Assembly (NCBI GenBank): GCA_003586115.2
Contig: QVOM02000126.1
Location: 59,648,456 to 59,712,455, forward strand
Reading direction: 5' to 3'
Length of the DNA stretch: 64,000 bases
Source of the DNA: Salvator merianae
Lineage: Eukaryota; Chordata; Lepidosauria; Squamata; Teiidae
Shown: one piece after another, positions 1-11,601 of the stretch
How positions within the stretch are numbered: position 1 is the stretch's first letter
Layout: every line of letters begins with the position of its first letter
Made by a program: the position numbers and the translations under genes
The notes under the pieces: generated by a model
What the model was told of the DNA's origin: nothing
What the model saw: the letters and a program-made list of their open reading frames with translations, nothing else
Database searches by the model: none

Positions 1-404
1 CCACATGTTAAGTTTGTTATCGCTAAGTGAGAATGTGTTGAAGGAAGATCAGCACGCTGTTTTGGAGGAACATTTTATTGTAGTCAAGGAAAAACATCTG
101 TTAAGACATTTTTTTTCCAGAAATCTTTGTTTGTTCATTTGTCTTGTGAAAAATTCAGGATTTCAGCAGAAAGACAGGAAACATTTTTCAGCATTTCATT
201 GTCATGAATAAGAATGACACTGCCTTAAAAATTAGAAGTGTCAGTGAATGAAAAGGTGTAGGACGAGGTTATAAGACTTGTCAAATACCCTTCCTCAGGA
301 GGCAATTTTAATTTATATTTTCAGATTTAAATGAGATTAGTGGGACATACTCTGAATTATATGAACATAGGATTCTGGCCTAACAAATCTTCTGCAATAT
401 TATT
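1..404. other. Unassigned AT-rich sequence
   Basis: No repeat family, splice-like exon or RNA gene was recognised. A 68-codon open frame at 5-211 has no coding-like features and is probably chance. Confidence 0.5.
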
Positions 405-448
405 GCAATTATTGTTGTTGTTGTATTTGTTGTTGTTGTATTTGTCCA
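405..448. repeat. TTG trinucleotide microsatellite
   Basis: Two short runs of TTG units are separated by a TATT interruption. This is a simple-sequence repeat. Confidence 0.85.
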
Positions 449-849
449 TAGTCTAGTAGATGATTATGACTGGTTTGGTATTCTGAGGATGGATCTTTTC
501 CAAGGACCTGAAATAACTGGAGTATCAGCTTGTCCGCTGTGCTGCCATGTTTGCCACTTTCACAACCACATTATTACAGATGCTGCCTTTCCCCTACGTT
601 GTTGTAATTTCTTGTGTGCTGATAGCACTATGCTGTGGGAACTACCAGGGTGTCATGTGAGCTCAAGGACTTTGTAGTCTGAACCTGGGCCTGCCTGTGG
701 GAACTGGTGCAAAATAATGTTGAATATATACACTAACTAGAGCCAAGTTCTTTGTGGTCTTTTATCAATCAAGGCTTGCTAGAATGATTAAGCTGTCTCT
801 GCCTATATTGTTAGTCTGAGGCCTGGGAGGTGATCTTGCCAGACTAAAT
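449..849. other. Unassigned sequence
   Basis: Mixed-composition sequence between a microsatellite and a DNA transposon. Nothing recognised. Confidence 0.5.
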
Positions 850-1233
850 GGGCCTGTTTGCACTTTGTGCTAGCAAGCATCAGCTGCTTCCCGTCATAGA
901 TAGCTGCACAGCTGATAGCCAGCTCCCAGTAAAGTATATTCGTACTTCAAATGCACAGCCGCTCAATGCTTGGTGGCTGGGCCTGTGTGACTGCACAATC
1001 TCATGCCTGCATGCTGCATGGCACTGCCAGTCACCATGGCAGCAGCTGGATGCTTCCTGGCAACTGTCATGGTGCAGATCAAGCACAGAACACCAGCATT
1101 CACACTGCAAATGCTGGTATCCTGCTGGTGGTCATGGATGTGGTCACACAGTGTGGATGGTGTCCATGCTGCATGATCAATTCCATCTTAGAACATGATG
1201 ATTATCTTGCTCTAAGGTGGAAAATGTGAAAAC
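850..1233 (+). mobile_element. GGCCTGTT-family MITE, copy 1
   Basis: The left end reads GGGCCTGTTTGCACTTTG, the shared terminus of this family. The interior holds the family's core, CCATGGCAGCAGC followed about 20 bases later by a degenerate complement. The right end (near AAATGTGAAAACACC) is diverged, so the right boundary is approximate and no target-site duplication is visible. The overlapping open frames of 76-116 codons are not related to any transposase I recognise. Confidence 0.6.
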
Positions 1234-2524
1234 ACCCTGAAAGATCACTACCAATTCAGAATATGGCTGAGGCCCAAAGGGATTGTGGTCAGCCACCACC
1301 TGCACTGGATGAGACAATCAAGGCAATCACTGTGGTTTTTCAGTGCCTCCCAACCCAACTGGACTGACTCTCAGTTCTGCCTCAGGTGGAACTTGAAAGA
1401 CTCCTGGCTCTGCACACAGGTTGGGTGGCTGCCAATCCCCATCCCCCTGAGCACTGTCTCATTGGATTTGAAAGCAAGTTGGAAGAGGCATTATAACCTT
1501 CCTTGCACAATGCACCTGGAGTTGAGAACTGCACTTAACCTGCCTTGCCAACCTGGTACGTGCCCAATCCTAAGATAAGTGCCATTCCAAAGCACAAGGT
1601 TCAGGTTCCCAAATGCCCCAGTTCTTCCCTAGGTGGCACACAAGTAAGAGAAAAATGGACTTTGTTCATTGTGGCACGGTATGAGGGTGGAGACAGCAGT
1701 ATGCAGCAGTAGCACAAGAGGGAGTGGCACATGCATGCAAAAGGCTGCTGTGCTCTCCTTGAGCTAGATGAGCTGGACCCAAGCCAGAGGACAGTTTGAC
1801 AAGTTGGGGACAGCTCTACAAGCCTTCCCCCAAGCTGACACGGTGATATAGAAGCTTGGCTTGAAGTGAGCAAGCCCCTATTTTTAGACTTGTGCACATA
1901 TCTATGTTGCAAATAAGCCCCTAGTGGTGTGAATGATGAGAGAGATTATTTTATTTGTGATTCCAGTTGCCCACTTCCAAAGACTTTCACACAAAGGATG
2001 CTAATGGCACCACTATTGTTCTACAGTTCACACAGGATTCCATGTTTTCTTTCTCCTGCAAGTTTTCTATCCAACAATTCACAAGGAATCCAAGTCTCTT
2101 GACAAATACCCCATTAATGGTAATCGTGAAATAGAAAGAAAGGTCATTTTCATTTTATTCCAAAAGCAAGGATAGGAATTCATGCCTGATTATGAAGTGT
2201 ACCTGCTACATAGAAATATTTCCCACCCTACACAGTATTTTGCACCCTTAGCATTTCATAGTGTCTAATTCCACAACAGTAATTCTACCTCTTCTATTGG
2301 GCTGCAGGGGATGGACGGATGATTTTATGGCAAGGCTCCCCATCTGTTCTGCCACCATCACTCTCCTCCCACAGCTAAGGAACCACTCACTCATCAGTCT
2401 CTGGGAGAGGAGGAGAAGGTCCAGCTCCAGGATTTCTCCATCCACTCTGCCAAGGCTATTAGTTTCCGCTTTCTCTTTTCTTACTTATCTATTTTCAGTC
2501 TGCAAGCCTTGGGACAGAGGTTTG
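1234..2524. other. Unassigned sequence, possibly old repeat
   Basis: Moderately GC-rich stretch. Open frames at 1,285-1,578 and 1,601-1,912 (minus) have no recognisable motifs. It may contain degraded repeats, but no ends could be found. Confidence 0.4.
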
Positions 2525-2710
2525 CCTAAAGCTGCATCCACACGGCCCTTGAAAGGACTGGGATCCAGGGCTGGATGCACTGATCCCAACATCAGGGTGA
2601 GCACTGCAAGATCCAAATGCTGTTTGCTCCAACACAGGGCCTGGAATGCAGCTGCAATAGGAACACTCTTCACAGCTGCATTATTTCTGTGCCAAGCAGT
2701 CCTTTAACAG
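2525..2710. mobile_element. Possible degraded MITE
   Basis: It begins AGCTGCATCCACACGG, resembling the termini of the small MITE at 40,097. A GCAGCTGCAATAGG-like segment lies about 130 bp further on. The ends are poorly matched, so this is tentative. Confidence 0.25.
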
Positions 2711-2954
2711 GCCAAAAATGGCTGACTTCCATCCATGTTTCTGGTCTATTGGATTGCAGAAATGGTGGCACGTAAGTTGCTCCCTTCCCCTACATGCCTC
2801 CACAGAGGTGTATGAGGAAGTTGCTCCTGGGGCCAGCTGTGAAATCTTCGGGGCTGATCAAGAGCTTGTGAATTCGGACGCCATGTCTCTGGAGTACCCA
2901 AGCAGGCACACCTTCTGTTTGTGTGGATATTTTCTTAAGCCAGCCTGGAAGCTT

Positions 2955-3010
2955 TGTATTGGATGAAGGGCTGGGTAGAAATACAACGAATAAAATAATA
3001 AATAGTATTT
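2955..3010 (+). mobile_element. LINE 3' tail, L2-like
   Basis: A segment of the form ATGAAGGGCTGGGTAGAAATAC followed by AATAAAATAATAAATA resembles the 3' end of sauropsid L2/CR1-clade LINEs, which end in a conserved GGGC-GGTATATAAAT-like motif and short A-rich repeats. Confidence 0.5.
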
Positions 3011-3357
3011 TATAATTTTGGTGGGTTTGGTATTATAATCAATGGATTGTACTGCTGTTCTGGTTGTTACAAAAGCCCTTAGATGTTTATTTAGAAAGAC
3101 AATAAGCAAAGTATTATTATCTCCCTGTGGGTATTACTTTATTAAGGCAGGAGGACTTATGTGGACCTAGGAATCGGGACAATACTGGACAGGGTTCCCT
3201 ATGCCAGACAGGCTTCTTCAGACCTATTACAATAAATAAAACTTTGTATAGAGAATATAAATAATCATCTTTATATTTTGGATTGTTTTCTGTTATGATT
3301 TAATTAATTGTACTGTTAATTTTGGTTGTAAATTGCACTGGATATTTATTTACAAAT
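3011..3357. other. Unassigned AT-rich sequence
   Basis: AT-rich, with another short AATAAATAAA tract near 3,230. Nothing else recognised. Confidence 0.5.
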
Positions 3358-3660
3358 GTGATGATGATGATGATGATGATATTTCTATTCTCTGATATTA
3401 TCATAATAGCTCTTAAGCTCTTGGCTAGGACTTGAATCGTTGAGTTTGATCCACTCTATGGCTGTGAATTCTTCTGAATAATAATGATAATAATAATGAC
3501 AGTGATAATTATCATCATCTCTGATATTTATCATAATGTCTCTTAAGTTTAGTACTTGAATCATTGAGCTTGATCCAGTCTATGACTGTGAATTCTTCTG
3601 AATGATAATGATGATTATAATGGTGATGATGATCATCATTATTATTATTTCCAGTATGCA
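3358..3660. repeat. Tandem 129-bp duplication with GAT/ATA microsatellites
   Basis: A run of GAT units (3,358-3,380) is followed by two diverged copies of a unit of about 129 bp. They start with TCTGATATTA at 3,391 and TCTGATATTTA at 3,520, and each holds GTGAATTCTTCTGAAT and then a triplet-rich block (ATA/ATG/ATC). The copies differ at many positions, so the duplication is old. Confidence 0.8.
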
Positions 3661-5966
3661 AGACCTAGCTGATCATTCTGGCAGAGAGAGATTGGAACAG
3701 AAAATCCCAGTCTCAATAGTCAATTTTTCCAGGAGAAAAATTTGGACCAAAAGTCCAAATAAACCCAAACCTCCTCACCCTCCAACCTGTATCTCTGTGA
3801 TCAAGTCAATCCCAGAGTTAAGCCCTTCCTATAATGTCTTCTGCAGTAGTTCATTCATTTTCTCATATGAAAATGCAATCCTCCTCCTCCTAAGTGAACC
3901 AAGAAGGAAAACAAAACAAAGCTTCACTCTGCCCAGAGAAGCCACCTTTTAACCTCTGTTGCCTTCCTGCACGGACTGCTTTTCTCTCTTTCACTGAAAT
4001 TCTCTTACACTTAAGTATCTCTTCCCCGGTAATGAAATAATATTGGAGTACTTTAACCTCTATAAAGTATCAGAGATGATCATGTAATCATTTCTCCCCT
4101 GTTGAGAGAGGGTGGGAAGGATCAGCTCTCACAAGTCAAGGGAATTCCATTTGGGAAACTCAAATATGATTTCATTATTCCTTCATGCTCCTTCCTGTGC
4201 CCAAATATCCTATTTTTTTCACATGAATGCCAATTCAGATTTTCTCTTGCTGGTGTGAAAATACCACTAGATGACATCAAAATTGCACTTCTTTTTAAAG
4301 GGAGGAATGGGCTGGCTAGCATCCCTTTTGGCTAGCTAGCAAGATCATTTTAAGAATCCGTAAATTCCTATTCTCTTTTTATATATGAAAAAACCCTCCA
4401 ACCACTTGAGCAGGTAAGTTAGAAATAAGAACTCGCAGGAATGCAAAGGCTGCCTTTGTTTCATGCCACTTAAAATGCTTTTATCTATAGATGTCCCCTG
4501 AACAAAATCCTGTTCAAATTGTATAAAACCTGAAGATAAATCTTTCCTTTCAGATTCTGTTTTTTTTCAAGTGAACTCCTGTTCACAGAAGAGAGAGCCT
4601 AGGATTCTTGCCTGTTTCAAGAAAACTTCTTTGAGTAATCTCTTGAGCTTGCCTACAGGGCTTAGATTTCCTAATGGATGCTTTGATGACAGGAGATAAG
4701 AGCCAAAGGTACCTTTATTCTCTTAGAAATTGCTCCAAATAAACAACCTTGATGATTAAGGCTAATAGAAATACCTGGAAGATTGATAGCTTGAAAGCAC
4801 TGCTGAGTGAATGAATAACTTCCCCCTTTAGTTGCAAGAGCTAATATTTGCCCACATTTGCTGCCTTTTAAGAAAGTGCAACTTTTTTTTTCTACACAGT
4901 GTTGGTCAGGAACAAACAGACGCTGGCCAGCTATTATTTGCATTTTAAACAAAGTTTGGCTGCTTCAGTGATATCGGCTCCAAAAGCCTGTTGATTGCAT
5001 TTCAAACATGGCACAAGCAAGTTTGTGGGAGGAATGTACATATAAGCCTGAGCATAGTCCTATTGTAAGATGTGAATGGACACAGTTCTCTGTGCCATTC
5101 TATATGAAGCTTCTATTTGTGTAAAGCAGCTGAAGTTCCAATAGTTTTTCTCCCAAGCAGCGCAATTAGACGCTACCCTCTCTCAGTCCCCCCCTTTTTC
5201 TCATACACTATTCTGGAGTTGCAATATGGGAATACAATATGCTACATTTCAACAGGAGTTTTTGACTTTTGGTTCTCATCGTGGTGAAATCACTGCACAT
5301 AAATGCCAACAAAAATGTTCAGCTGTAAGCGTTTGGCATTGCAAGTTACCCTCCATGGAAACTTTGTTTCTAAAAACATCTGTGAGTATGGAATTTGCAG
5401 GGCGACCTATAAAAAATCTGAAAAAAGTGAAACATTTGGTAACACCTCATAACCCAACTGGTACACAGCGCCACCACCCTCTAGTCTTTGGAATGTAGGC
5501 TGTGTAAATTCCAGCGAAAGAGTTTCAATATGTTGATGTCATAGGATTCATGGCATCCTTTAGAACACTGAATGGGAGTTATCAAGTCCTAAACAGCTGG
5601 TTTCTTGCAAACAATTTAGCATTTGAAATGTTAAGGCCAGCATAGCACAAGGGAATACACAAACGATCTGAGTTCTTTTTTAGTTTAAAAAAGCATATTT
5701 ATCTGCATTTAACAACAATTCATTCTAAATGGCTGGGTAAAGAGCACTGAAGAGTATCAGTACAGTATTTAGAGCAAGATGTCTGCATTTCTATACATAG
5801 TTTCTGGAATTTTAGTTGTACCTATTTCTGTTCGTATTACTGTGACTTGTAAGATTAATTAAGCTTTGATAACAAGATCAATAGGAATCTATTATCCTGG
5901 GAAGCGAAAGCTGTTGTTAATTTGCTAGCCAAACAGAAATTCTGTCAGAAGAGGTTTTATCTTTTT
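3661..5966. other. Unassigned low-repeat sequence
   Basis: About 2.3 kb of AT-rich sequence without recognisable repeat ends. Open frames here (for example 4,671-4,952 minus and 5,226-5,498 plus) have no motifs or splice context that I would trust. Confidence 0.45.
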
Positions 5967-5989
5967 TTCCTGATCTATCTTTCTTTCCT

Positions 5990-6059
<70 letters not shown>

Positions 6060-6117
6060 TTCCTTCCTTCCTTCCTTCCTTTCTTTCTTCCTTCCTTCCT
6101 TCCTTCCTTTCTTTTTC
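5967..6117. repeat. TTTC/TTCC tetranucleotide microsatellite
   Basis: About 150 bp of pure CTTT units grade into CCTT units. It is a polypurine/polypyrimidine tract. The frames crossing it, one Ser/Phe/Leu-rich and one Lys/Arg/Glu-rich, are artefacts of the repeat. Confidence 0.97.
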
Positions 6118-6831
6118 ATTTCTAAGCCTAGTGAGGAAAATATCTTCATGGAATCTATAGTGGAGGAGGGAACTGGAAAATGGTCTGCTACTATGCTATT
6201 AGAATGCTTGAAATAGCTTTCTAAAATTTCAGATCTTAGGGAACACTGACCAGGCTTTTATTCATTATATGAAAAGGATTTCCAGTACAAAAGAAACAGG
6301 AAACATCTTTGCATGTCAAACTGAATGAAGGCCTCACCCGTATCTGAGCAGATCATCTGTCCAACAGTAAAGCATCAAGAAAACTGTGAGTAAGCAGAGG
6401 ATGTGGTTTGTGGGTTGCAGTTAATACAGCAAAGGTGTTCAGTTTTAGAGCACAAAATGCCGATAAGGTTGTTAATGGAGTGAATTGTTTACTGTGTGTT
6501 TGTAACTGATAGCATGGAGGTTCTATGGACCTCATAGCACCCATCTTGAACAACATCTCACTATGACCATTACTTCCACATTAGCTTTCCAACTATTCTT
6601 GCTGTACTTGGTATGGTTTGAAAAAAGACCTATGAAATATCCTTAAATTAAACCCACTCATTAAATAAGATCACTAGTGTTTTCTTAAGTGTTTATTTTG
6701 AGTGTGTACAGAGTAGAAGGTCATATGCTCAGTGTGAAATAACTTTCTCCAGGAGATTGAAAATGTACTTCATAATACACCTCTAGTTTCAGGAAAGTGC
6801 TGTTACTCAGAAATAGAACAGGTGTCACATG
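6118..6831. other. Unassigned sequence
   Basis: No repeat or exon recognised. Confidence 0.45.
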
Positions 6832-7196
6832 GGCAATGATCCCATAGCAAAAACTGCTTCTCTGACATACCTTAGGGAAGGCTTTCAGTTGGTTCGTTCA
6901 CACATCAGTTTGCCCCTCCTCCTCAACATTCTGTGCTAGAAAAGGTGGATTAGAGAAGGGTTGGGAACATGAGGACCACACACTGTCTCTCTGAAGCACT
7001 TCTGAGGTGCCCCTTTTATTATGACTTCACACAGCCTCTGAGTGAGGTGGGATTGTTCACACACCAGTCTGCCTCTCCCCCTCCCATGAACCTGTGCTAG
7101 AAAAAGTGAATTAGAGAAGGTTGGGGACATGAGGGCCATGCACTGTCCTGCAGAGGTTCCTCCTAGCTGCCCCTTTTGTTATTTCTGAACACAACC
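6832..7196 (-). mobile_element. CTGTGATCAGAC-family MITE, internally doubled
   Basis: The left end (GGCAATGATCCCATAGCAAA) and right end (TTTGTTATTTCTGAACACAACC) are diverged forms of the termini of the 32,275 copy. The body exists twice in tandem. Each half has a CTCCCCCTC-like tract followed by CTGTGCTAGAAAA, then GAATTAGAGAAGG and an ACATGAGG segment (about 6,900-7,020 and 7,050-7,190). Either one element carries an internal duplication or two inserted into each other. Confidence 0.65.
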
Positions 7197-7352
7197 ATGG
7201 AAGAAGCCAGGGGTGAAAGCAGGTTTTTACAACAGATACAGATTAGCATGTTCAAACGTCAATCTATTGAAGTAGGGATGGGGAAAATCTTGTTCTGATA
7301 ATGGCAAGTCATTATGAATCTGTGCTTTTTGTGCTCACCCTTTTCAGATTCT

Positions 7353-7775
7353 GGCTGCATCTACATTGCAGCTCTTGACATGTCCCCCAGATTGAGCACT
7401 TCAGGAGACATCACAGAAGGGGTAACACAGCAGGTACGCAATAATCACTTTACCACAGCTGATGTTCTTAGGGGGAACACAGCTGTGAGGAGGAACCTTC
7501 TTCAAAATGGCTGATTTCTGGCTCCATTTCTGCATCAAAAGAGGTCTGGCTGGTAAGGACACAAAGTCAGGTAAGGTGTACCTCCCCTCTTTGTGTTTCC
7601 ACATGAGGAAGGGAAATTTACCTGCCTCATCCTCCCTCAGAGTCATATTTCCCACCCTACAAGAAAAATGATTCCCAGGGCACTAGGATGGGGGCTGCCT
7701 ACATGCTGAGCTACGCGTTTTCCCCACACCCAATGTTTCCCAATGGGTGCCCTTCATACCAGTGAGGATGCAGCC
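7353..7775. mobile_element. Putative MITE with GGCTGCATC ends
   Basis: GGCTGCATCTACATTG at the left faces GAGGATGCAGCC at the right, forming terminal inverted repeats of about 12-16 bp. No matching duplication flanks them. The interior is unclassified. The pairing could be fortuitous. Confidence 0.35.
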
Positions 7776-7884
7776 TTGTAATCCCCCTTTAGCCCACATG
7801 GTAACAGTATTGCTGTTGAAACTCATCATCGATCACCCTGGGAGAATGGCAAATCAAAGTTGCTGGCATGCCTAGGCTACATGC

Positions 7885-8240
7885 TATAGTGCCTGTAGGC
7901 CTTACTGTGAGTCCTATGTAATACAGAATGCCATCCTATGATGGCTCACAGTCGGGCCTTCTCAGTGGTAGCCCCTTCCCTTTAGAATGCCCTCCCCTTT
8001 GCTGTTCATAAGGTGCCCACACTTACATCTTACAGGCGCCTATTAAATATCTCTCTCTTTTCCTAGACATTCCCTAGGTGAAAGCTTGTTTGTTCCCTGG
8101 CCCATCCAGATTTAATGTGTTTTTAACCATTGCTTTTACTTTGTTTTTACCCTTGTTTTTAATGTTTTTTTAAATTGCTCTGAGACTTTTTAAAATAAAA
8201 AGTGATATAGAAATATCTTAAACAAACAAACAAAATAAAT
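7885..8240 (+). mobile_element. L2/CR1-clade LINE 3' fragment
   Basis: The fragment corresponds to the C-terminal end of the reverse-transcriptase ORF and the 3' UTR. One frame near 7,940-8,070 reads like the family's AFSVVAPSLWN...LP motif but is interrupted by stops. It ends with GAGACTTTTTAAAATAAAAAG, a GATATAGAAAT block and an AAAC/AAAT tail. The copy at 31,255-31,616 is homologous over the same interval. Both are 5'-truncated, as is usual for target-primed insertion. Confidence 0.8.
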
Positions 8241-8244
8241 ATAG

Positions 8245-8403
8245 TTCAGTAATAGTGCTTTGTTTTGCAAGTAGAGGATTCCAGGTTCAAATCCCAGCAT
8301 CTCCCTAGAAGAAGGTAAGGAGCAAACCACTCTGTATCTTTGTCAAGGAAGTGGCACAAATATTGCAGTGCAGCTGCTATGAGGTACAGGAAAAAAAAAA
8401 AAA
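8245..8403 (+). mobile_element. tRNA-derived SINE with poly-A
   Basis: A tRNA-like head with B-box GGTTCAAATCCC is followed by CAGCATCTCCCTAGAAG and a body ending GCAAACCACTCTGTATCTTTG, then a poly-A stretch at 8,391-8,403. It inserted directly behind the LINE tail. Confidence 0.7.
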
Positions 8404-9087
8404 GAGATAGGAATTGATCCATAGGCATTGCTACCTTTACTTAAGGTAGACAAACCATTAAATGGATCATGCTTTGAATTTTAATATTGACTGTACTTAA
8501 GAAATTTCTGCTACAGCAACATTCCCCAGATTCTGCTGTCCAGATTGTTCAGCAGCATACTAAAATACAATATAACATATCAAACACATGTGCATTACTA
8601 CTGCTAAGTCATTACCTAAAATGGTATTCAAACATTGTACATAAAATCTTTTGATCTGAGAATTCATGGTGATTCAATCCTGCAATCAAGTTTGCAATAT
8701 ATTTTAGTGCATGCAACTGGCAACAGTGCAAAAGTTCAGGCTAGAATTTTTTTTATAAAAACTGATTGAGTAAAGGGATTCCCCCCCCCCCGTTGCCACA
8801 GTCTGAGACTTTATCCTTATGCTACCTTATTATGCAAATAAAAATAAAATGAGGAAAATCCCTAATGTGCATGAGAATTAACACAAAAGATTACTGCCAA
8901 AGACTCTCTCACACACAAATAGTGCAAATAACACCAGGACTTAAAAAAATTCCACATGCAGGTGGTAGAACCCCACCTACCCCAGTAAATATTTAAAACT
9001 GTTGAAAGCCAGCTCAATTGCTACCAGCTAAAAAGCTGTCATCAGTTTTTTTTTTCTTCTGAAAAAAGAAATTTAAAATGGGTTCAG
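8404..9087. other. Unassigned AT-rich sequence
   Basis: Contains a 10-base C run near 8,782. Nothing else recognised. Confidence 0.5.
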
Positions 9088-9316
9088 CCTTCCCATGATC
9101 CAGACCAGAGGACAGGTAAGTGCAAGGAGTCCCAGACTATAGCATGTGGCTCTTATGTTCTCATTGCATCTCTAATTCATCTTTTCTGCCTTAGTATGTT
9201 CATGAGAGAAAAGAAGGGCAGACTGGGTTCTGAACACTACACCTTGGGACCATCTCTAAGCTATCTCTAAGGCACCTCAGAGATGCTGGTTTTACTGCGT
9301 GTAGCCACAGCCTGAG
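9088..9316 (+). mobile_element. CTGTGATCAGAC-family MITE, diverged
   Basis: The interior TCTAATTCATCTTTTCTGCC, the following ATGAGAGAAAAGAAGGGCAG and the CACCTCAGAGATGCTGG end are homologous to the copies at 32,275 and 57,547. The right terminus GTGTAGCCACAGCC matches the family end. The left terminus is degraded. Confidence 0.6.
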
Positions 9317-10215
9317 CTGGAACACCTCACTATAGATTAACGGATTGTCCCTTGAACCTTAGATTCATGTGGAACAGCATCGCGGCCTATCCACTACTCT
9401 CCTGGAAATTGCCAGAGTCCATGGGGGGAGGGTCAGAATGGGGACTGATTTGATGCAATCGCAAGTTGCATGATCTCCTCTTCACAATCTTCTCTCCCTC
9501 ACTAATCCTAACCTGGACTTATGTTAAATGACGGGAAGAAAAGGGGTACGATGAAGACCAGAGGTTGGATTTTTATGCAATGTTGGCTTTGGTCAACCTT
9601 GGAAACAAAATCCTCAAAGTAGTGCCAATGCAACTAAAGCATTAGGCCAATGTGGAGCTGTTGCTTTAATAGCCCACCTTAAAGGACTGCCATGATTTCA
9701 GTCTGCTGACCCACATGTGAACTCTCTTGGCCTTTTAAAGTTCTGGACCCATACCAAACGCCGCACATGTCTAGTTCCTATTATAGAGTAATAATAACTT
9801 GCATTGTTTTGTTTTTAAATCAAAGTAATTTTTGAATTAGAGGAACTTTTTTAAAAAAAATGTTTTTAGAAAAGCTGGAAAATACCAAGGTTTACAATGT
9901 TAACAGCTTAAAAACAGGCCAATCCCATTTTTCCTCTTTAAGAAAAAATCTGAAACCACAACGGCTGCCTGCCAAATTTAGTCCTGGAACACATTTTTAC
10001 AGCACTTTTAAGCCACTGAAAAACTAGATTTACAATGGAGGTGCTGACAGACCTTTAACTCTCACAGCTATTCTAATAGCTCAGCTGTATTTATTTTTGA
10101 TTATACTTAAATATAATTGGCAGAGACTTAACCATAGTTCAAGCCGATGAGAACCTTTTTCATTTCAGCATTAATTCTGGCAAACTGATTCTTTTTGGGA
10201 TGCCCTTTTTTATAT
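9317..10215. other. Unassigned sequence
   Basis: AT-rich sequence with homopolymer tracts. No repeat ends or exon candidates. Confidence 0.45.
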
Positions 10216-10944
10216 TTAGGCCAACTCCAGACACCGGCCGAATATTGCACTAACAGGCGATATTCTGGAGAAAAGTGCTTCTGGAATTATCACCTGTTGG
10301 CTAGACAGTGCAGGGACTGTGCTGTCTGTGAGTGTTCTAGTGACATGCACATCCAGATGTTTCATCAGCATGAAATACCCAGAAGTGTGTGATCATGACC
10401 ACTGTACACACAGAGCCACTTTTTGGCCTCTGCACATGCACAGTGGATGCACACATCTGGATATTTTACCACTGCAAAATATCCAGATGTGCGCATTGCC
10501 ACCACCATGTATGTATAGCTATCTTTTTAGGCTGCTACACGTGTGCAGTGGACACAGCAAAGATGGCAGCTCCATCCAACAGGTAATAGCACTATACTGG
10601 GAAAAACCATCACAAGAGTCAGGTTTTCCTGAAATAGGTTATCATCAGCGATGGCTCATTGCTTTAAGTGCAGGTGTTTGCATGTTGCTGGAAGGGGAGA
10701 TCGCTGGCCGTGGGGTCTCCATTTTGCTGCAGCAGGCCACTGCGAGACTCTCCCAGGGAGGGGCATGTTTTCGCGGCCAGCGATCGCCCCTTCCAGTGAC
10801 ATGCAAACACCTGTGCTTAAAGTGACAAGCCTTTGTTGGTTATCACTCACAGCTATGGTGGGGCTGCCACAAAATATGTGTGGCAATCCCACCATAGTGG
10901 CACCACAATGGCATTATATTCCCCCCGATCTGGATGGGGCCTTA
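10216..10944. mobile_element. Hairpin-rich TTA-flanked DNA transposon
   Basis: The terminal inverted repeats are GGCCAACTCCAGACACC at 10,219 and the complement GGCCCCATCCAGATCGG ending at 10,941. TTA flanks both sides (10,216-10,218 and 10,942-10,944), a 3-bp duplication of the TWA type produced by PIF/Harbinger transposases. The 723-bp interior has no transposase frame. It is built of inverted repeats: a 19-bp stem at 10,449-10,467/10,476-10,494, a stem of about 57 bp at 10,655-10,711/10,772-10,831, and a shorter one at 10,852-10,897. The superfamily is inferred only from the duplication. Confidence 0.75.
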
Positions 10945-11601
10945 CTCTTTAGCTATTGACTGCCTTTAATTGATCTTTGTTGGAGAACACCATTAAGCAC
11001 AATCAGAAAGCTCTCCAGTCATTTATGATACAAACAGATATTTGTGTGTGGAGGTTGGAGTAGAATTAAGACTTCTAGAAAAGGAATTTATTTTCTGCTT
11101 AGTCTTGATCGCAGGAGTGGGGAGAAATTTTTGAGATCAGATTTGCTAACTTTTTCTTGACTGTCCTGGTTGCTAAAAGCTGATGGTGTAGGGGAATAGG
11201 ACAGGGTGGGGAATGCAGGCACACTGAGCTAGATACACTTTAAGATCTGAATCTTGTCTGTATTAGGTAAGATCCACACCATGGCATATTCTGGTGTTTC
11301 ATGGGCCCAAGTGTTTGTTCCAGCTCTAGAGGCAGCTGGTATGCTTTCTGCATGCCCCTTCCCAAACTTTAATATTTCCCAGTTTGACATTTCTGTCTGG
11401 GTCTATTTTGAAGGTGCAGAGAATGGCCCAGAAGTCAGCCATTTTCTGCATCTTCAGAAATTGTGCTGGGCAGATTGCCAAGAAGAAGGTGGTTCAGGTA
11501 GGTCCATACAATGGCAGCAGGGCAGGAGGAAGGTCTCTTCAGCGGGGCTTTGTATTCCTCTACAGTGGGATAGTGGCCTGATGAATGTGGGATTGTGTAG
11601 T
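10945..11601. other. Unassigned sequence
   Basis: No repeat ends identified. The long frame starting at 11,254 runs into the palindromic element and is not a gene. Confidence 0.45.

Noticed and set aside
5922..6149. Two overlapping long frames, Ser/Phe-rich and Lys/Glu-rich
   Set aside because: They are translations of a TTTC/TTCC microsatellite.
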